Assembly: GCF_030814995.1 (NCBI RefSeq)
Contig: NZ_JAUSVX010000032.1
Span: 1-59,558 of the forward strand
Length of the DNA: 59,558 bases
Source of the DNA: Labrys wisconsinensis
GTDB lineage: Bacteria; Pseudomonadota; Alphaproteobacteria; Rhizobiales; Labraceae
Direction of reading: 5' to 3'
Positions within the stretch are counted from its first letter, which is position 1; every line of letters starts with the position of its first letter. Under the pieces are notes generated by a model. The model was not told the origin of the DNA, ran no database searches, and was given only the letters and a program-made list of their open reading frames with translations. Of this stretch, positions 17,933 to 27,009 are shown one piece after another. The translations under genes were made by a program, and so were the position numbers.

Positions 17933-18634
17933 TCAGCAACTCCCCAGCACGTCGAGAGCCACCAGAGCCGGCAGCGGTTCCGGCTCCGGCACTGTCCGGC
18001 ACAGGTGGTATCCGCGGGCAGCATCGAGCAACTTGAAGCTCCCCCGCAGGAGCGCCTCGTAGTCTGGCCGCGTGATCGCCAGCGCCCACTTCTCCCAGTT
18101 CAGATCACACCGGCCGAGGGCGAGCCGGATGGCCGTCTCTCGGACCCGCCACGGCGAACGGCCCCCCGTCTTCGAGGCGGAGTGCATCATGTTCGACAGC
18201 CTGAGGTCGTGGTGGTCTTCGATCAGGCGCGTGTCGGCATCCGCTCCGGTGTCCGCGAGCAGGCGATGGAGGGCCAGGTTCTGCTCGAAGACGACGACGT
18301 AATGCAGTTCGCCGGGGCTGCCCTTCTTGCGGTCCGCCACGATGGACGGGAAGCCGCCGAATAGAGTGAGAGCCCGGAGCACCAGGAAGCCCTCGGGGTC
18401 GATGTAGCGGGGATTGCGGTCGCCGATATGGAACGCGATCTGCGGGTGCGGGCTGAAGCCGTCCCACCGCACCACGGCGCTGCTGATAGAGCCCTGTGGC
18501 AGGCAGGCACAAATCCCTGCCGGGTCCGGCTCCGGGTGTTCGTCGGGGACGATCCAATGGAGGAGGGCATCATTGTAGTAGCGGAGGACGATGAGGGCGG
18601 CCTCGGGCGTGGTGACAGGGTGAAATCGGGCCAT
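17933..18634 (-). CDS. Unknown protein of the integrated element
   Basis: A 233-residue soluble protein with no motif I recognise. I start it at 18634 because AGGAGAAAGG lies just upstream; the frame itself continues to 18679. It contains a His-rich middle (IEDHHDLRLSNMMHSAS) and a Trp-containing C-terminal part (WEKWALAITRPDYEALL). It is the last gene of a minus-strand block that includes the second tyrosine recombinase and is convergent with the DUF4145 gene. Confidence 0.55.
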   Translation of the reverse strand: MARFHPVTTPEAALIVLRYYNDALLHWIVPDEHPEPDPAGICACLPQGSISSAVVRWDGFSPHPQIAFHIGDRNPRYIDPEGFLVLRALTLFGGFPSIVADRKKGSPGELHYVVVFEQNLALHRLLADTGADADTRLIEDHHDLRLSNMMHSASKTGGRSPWRVRETAIRLALGRCDLNWEKWALAITRPDYEALLRGSFKLLDAARGYHLCRTVPEPEPLPALVALDVLGSC

Positions 18635-18730
18635 CGGTGGGCGCCTTTCTCCTGGGGTTAACATGAATGTGACGGGCACCCGGCTGCCGTCACTCCGGCT
18701 CGAGTTGTGCTTGGCGTCGGCCGATTCGTT

Positions 18731-19021
18731 TCAGCGGGCGGCTTCGTGGGCCGTCCGATAGGCGTAGAGATCGGCAATCGAGAGGGTGCCATCCCTCACC
18801 AAGGCCATGCATGGCTCGCCCGCGGTCGCATAGCCGTGCCCGCGGCAGTACGAGGCCAAGGCAATGAAGTACCACTCACGGTCCGCTTGGCTCATCCCGG
18901 AGAACGGTGGGGTCCGCGCGGCGATCCCGGCAGCGGCCAGCCCGAGGAGGAACCCAACGGCCACCGCAAGGGCGATCGGCACGGGCGGCCGGGAGAGGAA
19001 GCGGCGACCGACTAGAGCCAC
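18731..19021 (-). CDS. Small single-helix membrane protein
   Basis: A 96-residue protein starting with GTG at 19021, seven bases after a perfect GGAGGAG site. Its start overlaps the stop of the tyrosine recombinase gene by 10 bp. A membrane helix (PIALAVAVGFLLGLAAAGIAA) is followed by a short domain with two cysteines (YCRGHGYATAGEPC) that could form a disulfide outside the membrane. A role in lysis, exclusion or the envelope is possible; none can be shown. Confidence 0.6.
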   Translation of the reverse strand: MALVGRRFLSRPPVPIALAVAVGFLLGLAAAGIAARTPPFSGMSQADREWYFIALASYCRGHGYATAGEPCMALVRDGTLSIADLYAYRTAHEAAR

Positions 19022-20361
19022 CGCGCCATCTCCTCCGTGCCATACCCCCCGGTCAGCTTCAGGTACCCCATGGTCGTCCCCACGCTCCCATGCCTGAGGT
19101 ACGCCCTGGTCAGTTCCAGGGGCATCCCACGGTCCACATGCAGGTACCGCGCAGCACTCCTCCTGAGGGCCTTCAGGGTCGCCGTGGGGACGTCCTGTGC
19201 CCCGATGAACTCCCTGCACTCGGACCAGAGGTTGGCCAGCTTGCGGTACCCGATGGGGAACACGCGGTCCCCCGGGTGAGCCTCGGGGACGGCCTCGCGC
19301 CTCCTGACGATGATCAGGCAGGCCTCCTTGCCGAGCGGTAGGGCGGCCTGGGAGTTGGCCGTCTTGGTCCCCGGGGCCGTCATGGCCATCTTCTCGGGGA
19401 TCAACCTGCCGTCCGGCCCATGGTTGAACGTGATGTCCCGCCAGGTCAGCCTCAGGGTCTCCTCGACCCGCAGGCCGGTGTAGCAGGTCCACTCGATGTA
19501 ATCGGCGGTGTCCCCATAGTCGGCATCGGGGATGCCACGGAGCCACCCTAGGAGCCTCTCGCGTTCGGTCGGATTGAGCCACCATTTGAGCTGCTGGCGG
19601 CCCCTCGGGCGGCACCCTTGGACCGGGACCCCCATGAGATTGAGGATGGCGCAGCGGACCATGATGGTGCCCCTCGCGTACCCCGCACGGGTCCACAGGT
19701 CGACCAGCTCCCGGACGACTTCGGGGGTGACCTCGGGGAGGGTCGTCAGGCCCCGACTATGGAGGGCCTCGAGGACCATGTTGCCCTGGGACATGGACCG
19801 GTCGAAGGATCTGCGGTGGGCCCAATGGGTCTTGGCGACGCGGGTGAGGAGGCGATCAAGTTCGGTCTTCTCCCGCGCCGGGGTCTCCTCCTCCTGGGGG
19901 TCCACCGGCCGGGGCTTGGGGTACCGCTTCGGGGTGTAGGGGAGCGGCGGGCGGCAGCCCCTCACCGAGATGCCCAAGACGCTGAGAGCCGAGAGGCGGC
20001 GATGGATGGTCGAGGCCGCAAAGCCCTGCGCCTCCCAATACTCGGTGAGACCCCGGATGTGCTCGCTGGTCACCTCGGCCGGGTCCGTGACCCCGAAGAG
20101 GTCCTTCAGGTCTTGGACCGCGGCCCGAGCCTGGGCAATGCCGCCGCCCTTGGCAGTGCCACCCTGGGACCACCGGGCCACGAGGTCATCAAGCCCCTGA
20201 TCGAGGAGCGCGAGGGGCGCGGTGCCAACACCCCCGGTCTCATCCTCGCGGGGCCGCCGGATCAGCGGGAAGGGCAGCGGGGTCTCCCAGTCGGCGAACT
20301 CCGTGTCCGGCTCGTGGTCGGGCACGAGGTCGTCAATGGCGATGCGTAGGCCTTCCATCAT
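19012..20361 (-). CDS. Second tyrosine recombinase, with a duplicated N-terminal module
   Basis: A 449-residue recombinase. Catalytic residues: Arg in YTGLRVEETLRLTW (about R298), Lys near GTKTANSQAALPL (about K333), the ALRRSAARY box (R400, with Lys in place of the usual His at 397), His in LRHGSVGTT (H424) and Tyr in MGYLKL (Y433). Residues 88-142 and 203-251 repeat each other: EVT.E..R.L...W...G.A..TI..R...L...G..V.GCRP. Start chosen at 20361, behind GAGGAGAGC. It is unrelated in detail to the integrase at 14200. Confidence 0.85.
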   Translation of the reverse strand: MMEGLRIAIDDLVPDHEPDTEFADWETPLPFPLIRRPREDETGGVGTAPLALLDQGLDDLVARWSQGGTAKGGGIAQARAAVQDLKDLFGVTDPAEVTSEHIRGLTEYWEAQGFAASTIHRRLSALSVLGISVRGCRPPLPYTPKRYPKPRPVDPQEEETPAREKTELDRLLTRVAKTHWAHRRSFDRSMSQGNMVLEALHSRGLTTLPEVTPEVVRELVDLWTRAGYARGTIMVRCAILNLMGVPVQGCRPRGRQQLKWWLNPTERERLLGWLRGIPDADYGDTADYIEWTCYTGLRVEETLRLTWRDITFNHGPDGRLIPEKMAMTAPGTKTANSQAALPLGKEACLIIVRRREAVPEAHPGDRVFPIGYRKLANLWSECREFIGAQDVPTATLKALRRSAARYLHVDRGMPLELTRAYLRHGSVGTTMGYLKLTGGYGTEEMARWL

Positions 20362-20372
20362 GGCTGCTCTCC

Positions 20373-20741
20373 TCAACCCTTCATCTTCAGGATGGCCCGG
20401 ACCCCGGGGTCACTGCCGCCCGTTCCGTTCAAGAGCACCAGCTCGAAGCGCTCGCCGCGCTTGGCCGCAGGGGCCTCCGCGGTCCACTTCTTGAACTGGT
20501 CCCGCAGCTTGGTCCGCAGGTAGACCGTGGTCACCTTCTCGGGCTTGGCGCCGCGGTCCACGAAGTACTGGGCCGGGACCGGGAAACCGCGGGGCTTGCC
20601 ATCCTTCTCGATGTCCGCTGCGAGGTCGGACCACCGAGACCGGAAAGGCAAGGCGTTCGGGGTGGTGCGTTGAGTGTCCCCTGAGGGGATGGTCTCGAAG
20701 ACTATGCCCTCAAAGGGATAGTCGGGTTTGGCAGTAGGCAT
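20373..20741 (-). CDS. Small unknown protein preceding the second recombinase
   Basis: A 122-residue, lysine- and proline-rich soluble protein beginning MPTAKPDYPFEG, with a GGAG site upstream. The middle, VTTVYLRTKLRDQFKKWTAEAP, is strongly basic. It ends 12 bp before the recombinase start, so the two are very likely co-transcribed and the protein may assist or regulate recombination. It could also be a virion or structural accessory. I do not recognise the family. Confidence 0.55.
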   Translation of the reverse strand: MPTAKPDYPFEGIVFETIPSGDTQRTTPNALPFRSRWSDLAADIEKDGKPRGFPVPAQYFVDRGAKPEKVTTVYLRTKLRDQFKKWTAEAPAAKRGERFELVLLNGTGGSDPGVRAILKMKG

Positions 20742-20840
20742 GTGTGGTTCTCCGGGGAGATGAAGGTTCGACAAGTGCTCCAACGCCCCTTGGCCGCCGG
20801 CCAAGACTGGGCAGAGCCTTTTGGTGACTTTCGGGAAGGC

Positions 20841-20879
20841 ATCGCGTCCAACGAATATGTTGAATCGGTCGGACGCGAT
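20841..20879. repeat. 9-bp inverted repeat between the giant gene and the recombinase operon
   Basis: ATCGCGTCC at 20841-20849 and GGACGCGAT at 20871-20879 are perfect inverted arms around a 21-bp AT-richer centre. It lies 26 bp past the stop of the 1441-residue gene and about 100 bp before the start at 20741. It could be an operator, a factor-assisted terminator or a recombinase site. There is no T tract. Confidence 0.5.
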
Positions 20880-20905
20880 TGATTCACGGCAGTGATGGTC
20901 TGCGG

Positions 20906-23900
20906 CTATTTCTGCGAGGGAAGCTGCACGCTGGGCAGCCCGACCCCTTCGAGGATGTTGTTGAGGGCCTTGGTCTGGGGGATGGCCCCCTGGGGGTCCC
21001 TCTGCTGGGCGGCGTAGGCGGCTCGCACCTTCATCTCGTCCGCATAGAGGGCCTGCCGGACGTTGGGGTCCTGCCGCAGCACCTTCATGGCCTTGTCGTG
21101 GTAGGGGTTGATGACGGACCCGAGCATGTAGAGCTTGGTGCCCTTCAACCGAGCGGCCCCGTCCGGGGCATTGTGGTAGGCCGGGGTCTGCATCACCTTC
21201 GCCACTAGGTCCTTCAGCGCGGGGGCACCGGGAAGGTGGCCGGACAGCTCCTGAAGGCGGTCATAGGCGTTCCTGCCGTCGACCATGGTGACATCGCGCA
21301 GGTCTGCATCCTGGTGGTTCGGCAAGACCCCAGCGATGGACTTGCCATCATCGGTCTCCATGATCAGCCGCTCCATCTCCTGGTCGACGAATCCGGTGGA
21401 CGTGGAGCGCCATGCCTGCCGGACGTGCACCGGGTCGCCCCAGACGTCCCGGCGTGCGGGAAGGTCCGCTGAGAGGCCGGGCATGGTCGCGAGCACACGG
21501 TCCATGATGGACCTCGCGTCCCTCATGGTGTCGTCCACGGCCATCGTGTTGAACTGGCTGTATGCCCATTTGCCCGGCACGAGGTTGGCCGCCATGTTGC
21601 CGAGGAGGGCGCTTGTCTTAGCCGGCTGAGGGTCCATCACGGCGTCGAGCCCATTCGAGAGCCCGAGGAGATACGTCTTGTTGGCAATCTGCTTGGCGAG
21701 CGCGATGACCAACGCCGTGGCCGCCTTGTCGACCGCGCCACCCTCCGGGTGGTCAATGGCATCCCCGATGTCCGCTATGATCCCTAGAGGAATGGCGATG
21801 GGGTCCATTCGGCCGGCGAGCGCATCGTAGGTGACGGACCCATCGTCATTGTGGATGACCCTCGAATAGGGCTGCCACCCGGTGTCCATCAGGTCCCGCT
21901 TCGCCTTCCGGTCCGCCGGGCCACCCCCGGTGTAGCCGCCGCCGGCCACGATCGCAGCGCCCGCAAGGGTGTAGGCAAGGGAGAGGCCAAACTGCCCCCG
22001 AGCCTGGGCTCGGTTGAAGGCCCGCACGGCCGGCGTATCTCCGACCTTCCCGGCCATCCTCGCCCGGAAGTCGGCCTGAATGGCATTGAGGCCAGGCGTG
22101 AGGTTGAGCCCGTACCTGAGGATGTTGTCGACGGTCCGCACGAAGGGGACGATGAGGCGGGCGGTCGGGTGGTTCGCGACGTATCCCTGGACGGTCTTGC
22201 CAAGAGTGTTGGGGGCAAGCTCCTGCGAGAAGGTGGCGATCTGTGCCTCCTGCTTCGCGTCCATGTCTGTGGCTCGCCCCATGTCATCGAAGGCGCCGGC
22301 CACGCGGTCCTCGACAGTCTGCTTGATGAGGGCGGCCTTTGCGGCCCCCGTGATGCCCTGCTGCTCCGCGAGGGTCCGCGCCTCCATGTAGGCCTTGGCG
22401 GACACGAGAGAGCGATAGGTGATCACCTTCATGGTTTCGTCGGCGGCGCCGAGGAGCCGCGAGGGGATGCCATGGTAGGCCTTCCCGACCGTGAGAGCCC
22501 CGACGAGGCCGTTATAGATCACGTTCGGAACACTCGTCGGCGGCTTCCAGGAGAACAGCCCCGGAGTGCCTCGGTCGGTGGTCCGGTAAAGCTCTACGCT
22601 GTGCGGGGTGATGCGGCTGTTGGCGGCAATGAAGCTGTCGACGCCGGCCTTGAAACCGTCGACAAGGGAGGTCGTCATATAGGCGTACTGGCGGAGGCTC
22701 TGCTGCATGATGGGCAACCCGGCCTTGCCCATGAACGCGGCACCCACGATCCGCTCGAAGGGGCGGTGGGCCATCACAAAGCTGTTGGACAGGAAGTTGA
22801 CGACCTGGGTCCGCCAGCCGCCCACCAGGTTGTTCACGAAGATGAAGCTGGCGAGGTCCGTGAGCTTGGACCAGGTGGACGGCCGCACGATGGTCGGCAG
22901 GTTCTTCACGTTGCCCCTCGCGTTTGAGAGGAGCTGCGCCAGCATGTCCCCGTTCACCGCGCGGAGGGCTGCGATGTCGGCTGGGGTCGGCAGGAACTCG
23001 CTGCGGTTCCTTCGGACCGCCCGACCGGCGGCGGCCCGGATCGAATTGGCGTGGCCCATGGCCTTGGTGGCCGCCACCAAGTGCTGCTGGACGGTCTCAT
23101 GGGCCAGGTCGGCATTGCCGCCCCACCGCGCGAAGTCTCCGGCGACGATGGCCTTGGCCGCCACGGTGGCGTCCTGGAACATCCGGTTGGCCGCCAGATA
23201 GCCGGCTTCCATCTGGACCACCATCTCCCTGGCGCCGTTGCCGGCTTCTTGGAGCTTGGCCATCATCAGGGCCGGGTCGAGATTAAAGTCCTCCTTCCAC
23301 TGGGCGAGCCGGGCCTGGACGGTCGCGTCTTTCAGGACATCCCCGCCCTTCGCATTGGCGAGCCATCCGGTGTCATCCAGGGCCCGGGCGGCCTGCCTGA
23401 CGAAGGCGTCCACGTCATCCGGACTGCCCATCTTGTTGTATGGCACCGAGTTGGGCGAGGAAGCGAACTTGTGCCCGGCCTCCGTCGCCGCCTGCCAATC
23501 CATGCCCGCCGCGTGGAGGGCGTCCCAGTCCTTCTGGACCGCCGAGATGATGCCACGGACGGTGGCCTGATCGAACTTGGGGAGGTCCGCGCGAGTGCCC
23601 GGGGTCAGCCCCTCGGGGGTGGATGGGACCCCCGCCTCGCCCTGAGGACGTTCTCGTCCAGCAGGTACAGAGGGAGACTCAGGACGACTGCCACCATGCT
23701 CAGGTGCAGGGGCCCCGTCCAAAACCCGAGGAGGAACAGGAGCACCAGTGCCAGCATCAGCCGTGGGGACCACTTCGCCAGGCGGTCCATCATGTGCCTT
23801 CCCCTCTGCCGCATCGAGAAACTGCTTGGGGGTGACATCGGGCACCTCGGCCCCAAGGTCCGCCTTGACGGAAACTCGAGGCTTGGCCGCAGGTGCCCCA

Positions 23901-25231
23901 GGAGGAGAAGAGACCGCAGGCCCAATCTCGAAGGCCGGCTCGCTCATGTCCGCCTTGGAAATCAGCGGGAGCATCCCCCAGCGCTGGCCTTTGGCGTCCG
24001 CCATCATGCCCCGATCTACGGAAACGATGGGGATGGGCTTGCCCTCGACATAGATGGTGACCTTGCGGCCTGCATCGAGAGCCGCCTGCGCCTCCTGGGA
24101 GAGGGCATCCGAGGCCTGCCCGAGGTTGACTGCGCCATCGGGGCCCGTGAAGCGGGCTTTGAGTTCCGCTGCGGTCTCGGGCTTAGGAGGGGGCGGGATG
24201 GGGACCCCTTTGGGTTCACCCGCGAAGGCACCCTGGGCCGGCTCAACGGTCACAGGGCCACCCTCGGCCTGCACCTTCGGGGCCGGGACCCCCTGTGCCG
24301 TGGGCTGAGCCTGCTGGACTTCCTTGGTGGCCGCTTCGATGGCCGCCCTGTCGCCGGCACCGAGAGCCTTGAAGAGCCGCAGCGAAGCGACAAAGAGGCC
24401 AGCGCCGGCATCCATCCCGAGGCTCTCAAGGGTGTTCCTCAGGCGGCCCTCGGCGTCCGTCTCGCCGGGCTGATGGGCCAGGAGGCGGGTCACCCCGTTG
24501 TTCAAGAGGGGGTACTGGATGAGGAGGTTGCTCAGGCCTTCGGCATGGGGGTCGAACATGGTGTTGGCCACGGTGGCCGCCTTGACGGCCTCGGCGCCCA
24601 TGGAGGCCACCTTGGACCCCTCAATGGCATCACCCAGGGCGGTGACCCCACGGCCGACCCAAGGCAGGGCCTTCATGCCCGCCGTGAGCTTCCCCAGGCC
24701 CACCATGCCGAAGGCGAACTGCCCAACCGAGCGGGTGAAGCCGGCGATGGGTCCTGCCTCAGCAAGGATGGTCTTGGCCTGGGCCTCCGAGGCCTGCCGA
24801 AAGTCGGACTTCTGGTCCTCGGGGGTGGGACCAAAGAGGAAGTCATGGGCCTGGAAGAGATCCTCATCGAATGCCCCGCCGAGGGTCTGGACGATGCCAT
24901 TGACCCCCGCACCGAACCTCGCGGCATCGCCGAGGAAGCCGCGGTCTCTCCTCCTCCTGGCAGCATCGAGATTCGCCTGGATGGTCTCCTGAGGCATCAC
25001 GGGGGTCGGGGTGAGCTGGGGACCAATCGGCAGGCCACCCCTCATGTTGGTCCTCTGGATTACAGGGGTCTCGGGTGTCTGCGAGGCTGCCTCTTCGGCC
25101 TGCTGTTCCGCTATGGCCTGCTCAAGGATGGCACGTTGGAGAGCCGCATCGACCCCCGCGGTGTCGGGCGGAGAGGCGGAAGGAGTGGTCTGGTCCTGGG
25201 TGGACACTGTGGGTGACTTGGGGTCGGGCAT
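20906..25231 (-). CDS. Giant virion-type protein, probable podovirus-like ejection (internal virion) protein
   Basis: A 1441-residue protein. Residues 1-100 are low-complexity. Residues 110-290 are Gly/Ala helical (AGPIAGFTRSVGQFAFGMVGLG). Pro-rich linkers with small folded patches run to about 600. The helical C-terminal half has hydrophobic stretches (FVNNLVGGWRTQVVNFLSNS; LSLAYTLAGAAIVAGGGY) and a late RRDVWGDPV motif. This layout resembles large podoviral internal virion proteins that enter the host envelope during DNA ejection; I see no lytic transglycosylase domain. Start set at 25231 (MPDPKSP, AAGGA upstream); 25339 is possible. Confidence 0.6.
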   Translation of the reverse strand: MPDPKSPTVSTQDQTTPSASPPDTAGVDAALQRAILEQAIAEQQAEEAASQTPETPVIQRTNMRGGLPIGPQLTPTPVMPQETIQANLDAARRRRDRGFLGDAARFGAGVNGIVQTLGGAFDEDLFQAHDFLFGPTPEDQKSDFRQASEAQAKTILAEAGPIAGFTRSVGQFAFGMVGLGKLTAGMKALPWVGRGVTALGDAIEGSKVASMGAEAVKAATVANTMFDPHAEGLSNLLIQYPLLNNGVTRLLAHQPGETDAEGRLRNTLESLGMDAGAGLFVASLRLFKALGAGDRAAIEAATKEVQQAQPTAQGVPAPKVQAEGGPVTVEPAQGAFAGEPKGVPIPPPPKPETAAELKARFTGPDGAVNLGQASDALSQEAQAALDAGRKVTIYVEGKPIPIVSVDRGMMADAKGQRWGMLPLISKADMSEPAFEIGPAVSSPPGAPAAKPRVSVKADLGAEVPDVTPKQFLDAAEGKAHDGPPGEVVPTADAGTGAPVPPRVLDGAPAPEHGGSRPESPSVPAGRERPQGEAGVPSTPEGLTPGTRADLPKFDQATVRGIISAVQKDWDALHAAGMDWQAATEAGHKFASSPNSVPYNKMGSPDDVDAFVRQAARALDDTGWLANAKGGDVLKDATVQARLAQWKEDFNLDPALMMAKLQEAGNGAREMVVQMEAGYLAANRMFQDATVAAKAIVAGDFARWGGNADLAHETVQQHLVAATKAMGHANSIRAAAGRAVRRNRSEFLPTPADIAALRAVNGDMLAQLLSNARGNVKNLPTIVRPSTWSKLTDLASFIFVNNLVGGWRTQVVNFLSNSFVMAHRPFERIVGAAFMGKAGLPIMQQSLRQYAYMTTSLVDGFKAGVDSFIAANSRITPHSVELYRTTDRGTPGLFSWKPPTSVPNVIYNGLVGALTVGKAYHGIPSRLLGAADETMKVITYRSLVSAKAYMEARTLAEQQGITGAAKAALIKQTVEDRVAGAFDDMGRATDMDAKQEAQIATFSQELAPNTLGKTVQGYVANHPTARLIVPFVRTVDNILRYGLNLTPGLNAIQADFRARMAGKVGDTPAVRAFNRAQARGQFGLSLAYTLAGAAIVAGGGYTGGGPADRKAKRDLMDTGWQPYSRVIHNDDGSVTYDALAGRMDPIAIPLGIIADIGDAIDHPEGGAVDKAATALVIALAKQIANKTYLLGLSNGLDAVMDPQPAKTSALLGNMAANLVPGKWAYSQFNTMAVDDTMRDARSIMDRVLATMPGLSADLPARRDVWGDPVHVRQAWRSTSTGFVDQEMERLIMETDDGKSIAGVLPNHQDADLRDVTMVDGRNAYDRLQELSGHLPGAPALKDLVAKVMQTPAYHNAPDGAARLKGTKLYMLGSVINPYHDKAMKVLRQDPNVRQALYADEMKVRAAYAAQQRDPQGAIPQTKALNNILEGVGLPSVQLPSQK
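23605..23793 (-). CDS. Overprinted 62-residue two-helix membrane protein inside the giant gene
   Basis: This out-of-frame ORF starts ATGATG at 23793 behind an AGGGGAAGG site and reads MMDRLAKWSPR, then two hydrophobic helices (LMLALVLLFLLGFWT; LSMVAVVLSLPLYLL) and a basic tail. In this frame the codons end in G or C as expected, whereas the giant frame here uses many T-ending Pro, Ala, Gly and Val codons and encodes only a Pro-rich linker. This suggests that the small frame is under selection. It could be a holin-like or exclusion protein. Confidence 0.5.
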   Translation of the reverse strand: MMDRLAKWSPRLMLALVLLFLLGFWTGPLHLSMVAVVLSLPLYLLDENVLRARRGSHPPPRG

Positions 25232-25637
25232 GGGGTGGTCCTTGGGTGGATGGGGTGGGGAGGCTTGGGGTGGGTCTGAGGGAGGCCTTGTGGTTCTCGG
25301 GGGGGGGGCTTGGGTTGATCCCCGAGTAAGGGTTGACATTCCCCTCAGTGTTGGGGCATATGAGTGGGACATAAGGGTGTACTTGGTCAGTTGATGGTGG
25401 GGCTAGGACACGAGTACCCTCCGGTCAGGCATGATGAGATCTCCCAGGGTGCTTGGTGAGAGACATAGGAAAGCGAAGGCTGGCCCGTGAGGGGCACCCC
25501 AAAGACTTACAACAGACCAGCTTTAACCTATCTCAGCGGGCCGTCAAGGTGGTCCCCGATGAGATGTGGATGATTGGGTCTTCTCTCCTCTTTCTCTCTC
25601 AGTCCGTGCTGGCGGCGTAAGGCCCCTAGAGGCCCCC
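25232..25637. promoter_or_regulatory. Leader region of the giant gene with a candidate promoter
   Basis: This is a 406-bp gap. On the minus strand TTGACG (25547-25542) and TAAAGC (25525-25520) with a 16-bp spacer are a plausible promoter for the giant gene. A plus-strand TTGACA lies at 25333 without a good -10. A G-rich run is at about 25300-25310. An imperfect hairpin with GGCGTA/TACGCC arms at 25614-25643 overlaps the stop of the polymerase-like gene and may end that operon. Confidence 0.35.
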
Positions 25638-27008
25638 CTACGCCTTTATGTGGGCCATAACTTCTGGCTGTGATTTCAATGAGATAGGCAGGCGGTGACC
25701 CGTAATGGCCTCCGCGGCGTCGCCCATCACCTTGGCTGTAAGGTCGGCCTTGGACCTCGCGACCATCAGTCCGTCGTGCATCGGCAGGGCTGTAACGCCA
25801 GCGTCGACTAGGCGGAGCAGTGCGGCCACGAGGATTTGACTCTCGGTGAACATCAGCCCCAGGCCGCCGCCGCTCTCAAAGACATGACGGATCGGCGTGT
25901 GGGCTTCGAGTATTTTCGACCTGATCCAGGCCCCGGATGCGTTGGGCCCGAAGTAATCTCTTGCTTCTTTGGGCATGCGAGATAGCGGAGTGGATCGAAA
26001 GAACATGGCGTTGACCACCTTCTTCGCGCCTTCGCGGAGCTTTGGCCCCGGCGCAAATCCAAAGACATCCGCATAGAGGTCCCCGGCTGGCGGGGCGAGG
26101 CCGGCCTGGACATACGCGAGGCGCAAGAACATCGAGCTGAAGTCCAAATCAGCGATGGACTCCCCGTCAATGCGAATGGCCATGCGGTCCATGCTGGAAA
26201 GGCCTTGCCACCAGCCACCGAATAAGCGACCGCAGAGGTCGAACCGCGGTGCGGTCTCGCCTTGGAGAAGCTTGAAGTGCCGCCGGAGTTCACGGTGGGT
26301 GAAGACCCCCATCCGAACAGTATCGTCGGCGAGGAGGTCCATTTGCGCCGAGGCGAGGTGGTGGTTGATCCGGTGCATTTCGCCCCGAAAGCGGACGGTC
26401 TCCTCCGTGTCGTCGTAGTCGACAAGCTCAGTCTCGCGAGTGTCGGCGACAAAGTCTCGAACTGTGCGGCTCAGTCGAATAACCTCTCCCCCGGAGGCGC
26501 GACCAAAGTATTCTGGGCGCAGCCAGGAGGGCTTCCACACGGATGGCGTTTGGACATTGAATAGATCACCCGCCGTGACACGGCTAGCGACACCTCTTTG
26601 TGTTGACTTTCGGAGTGTGCAGACCGGAGTGGCGCTTCGCTTCACATCGGACAGCGTCTCAAGGACATGAGTTAGCTGGCCAAAACCCTTCGGGTCATAT
26701 CGCGGACTGAGCTTCTGCTTGACCGATCGGAGGCTGACGGCGACGGATGCTGGCTCTCTGCCCGAAGCGACCACGAAGGCGAGATTCGTAAGGATGGCAC
26801 GGATGATCCGCTCGATATTGGTGTTGTCGCGAGCTTTGCGGCGCCTCTGCCGCCTCTCGTTCAAATCAAAGGTGAGCGCCAGGTTCTCGCCAAGCACCTC
26901 TATTATCCGGGAGTTGGTTGTAAGCCAGGGGTCGAACACCAGCGGTGACCGTTCAAGATATGCGTCCTCACTTAGCTGCCTCTGATCACTCACGAGTTCG
27001 CTCCGCAT
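25638..27008 (-). CDS. Compact family A DNA polymerase-like protein
   Basis: A 456-residue protein with the three palm/fingers signatures of family A polymerases. Motif A is D289-F-S-S-M-F-L-R296 (Pol I DYSQIELR), followed by GDLYADV where Pol I has DIH. The O-helix pattern is R325-x3-K329-x7-F337 (Pol I R754, K758, Y766). Motif C is MHDG, with H411 and D412 (Pol I VHDE). A CGRLFGG...LSSMD segment before motif A recalls the Pol I TGRLSS region. The N-terminal 250 residues show no 3'-5' exonuclease motif. It is the last gene of a three-gene operon. Active polymerase, primase-like or RNA polymerase-like use cannot be decided. Confidence 0.65.
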   Translation of the reverse strand: MRSELVSDQRQLSEDAYLERSPLVFDPWLTTNSRIIEVLGENLALTFDLNERRQRRRKARDNTNIERIIRAILTNLAFVVASGREPASVAVSLRSVKQKLSPRYDPKGFGQLTHVLETLSDVKRSATPVCTLRKSTQRGVASRVTAGDLFNVQTPSVWKPSWLRPEYFGRASGGEVIRLSRTVRDFVADTRETELVDYDDTEETVRFRGEMHRINHHLASAQMDLLADDTVRMGVFTHRELRRHFKLLQGETAPRFDLCGRLFGGWWQGLSSMDRMAIRIDGESIADLDFSSMFLRLAYVQAGLAPPAGDLYADVFGFAPGPKLREGAKKVVNAMFFRSTPLSRMPKEARDYFGPNASGAWIRSKILEAHTPIRHVFESGGGLGLMFTESQILVAALLRLVDAGVTALPMHDGLMVARSKADLTAKVMGDAAEAITGHRLPISLKSQPEVMAHIKA

Positions 27009-27009
27009 C

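Noticed and set aside
25300-25370. Plus-strand TTGACA promoter at 25333
   Set aside because: No good -10 at normal spacing and no plus-strand gene follows.
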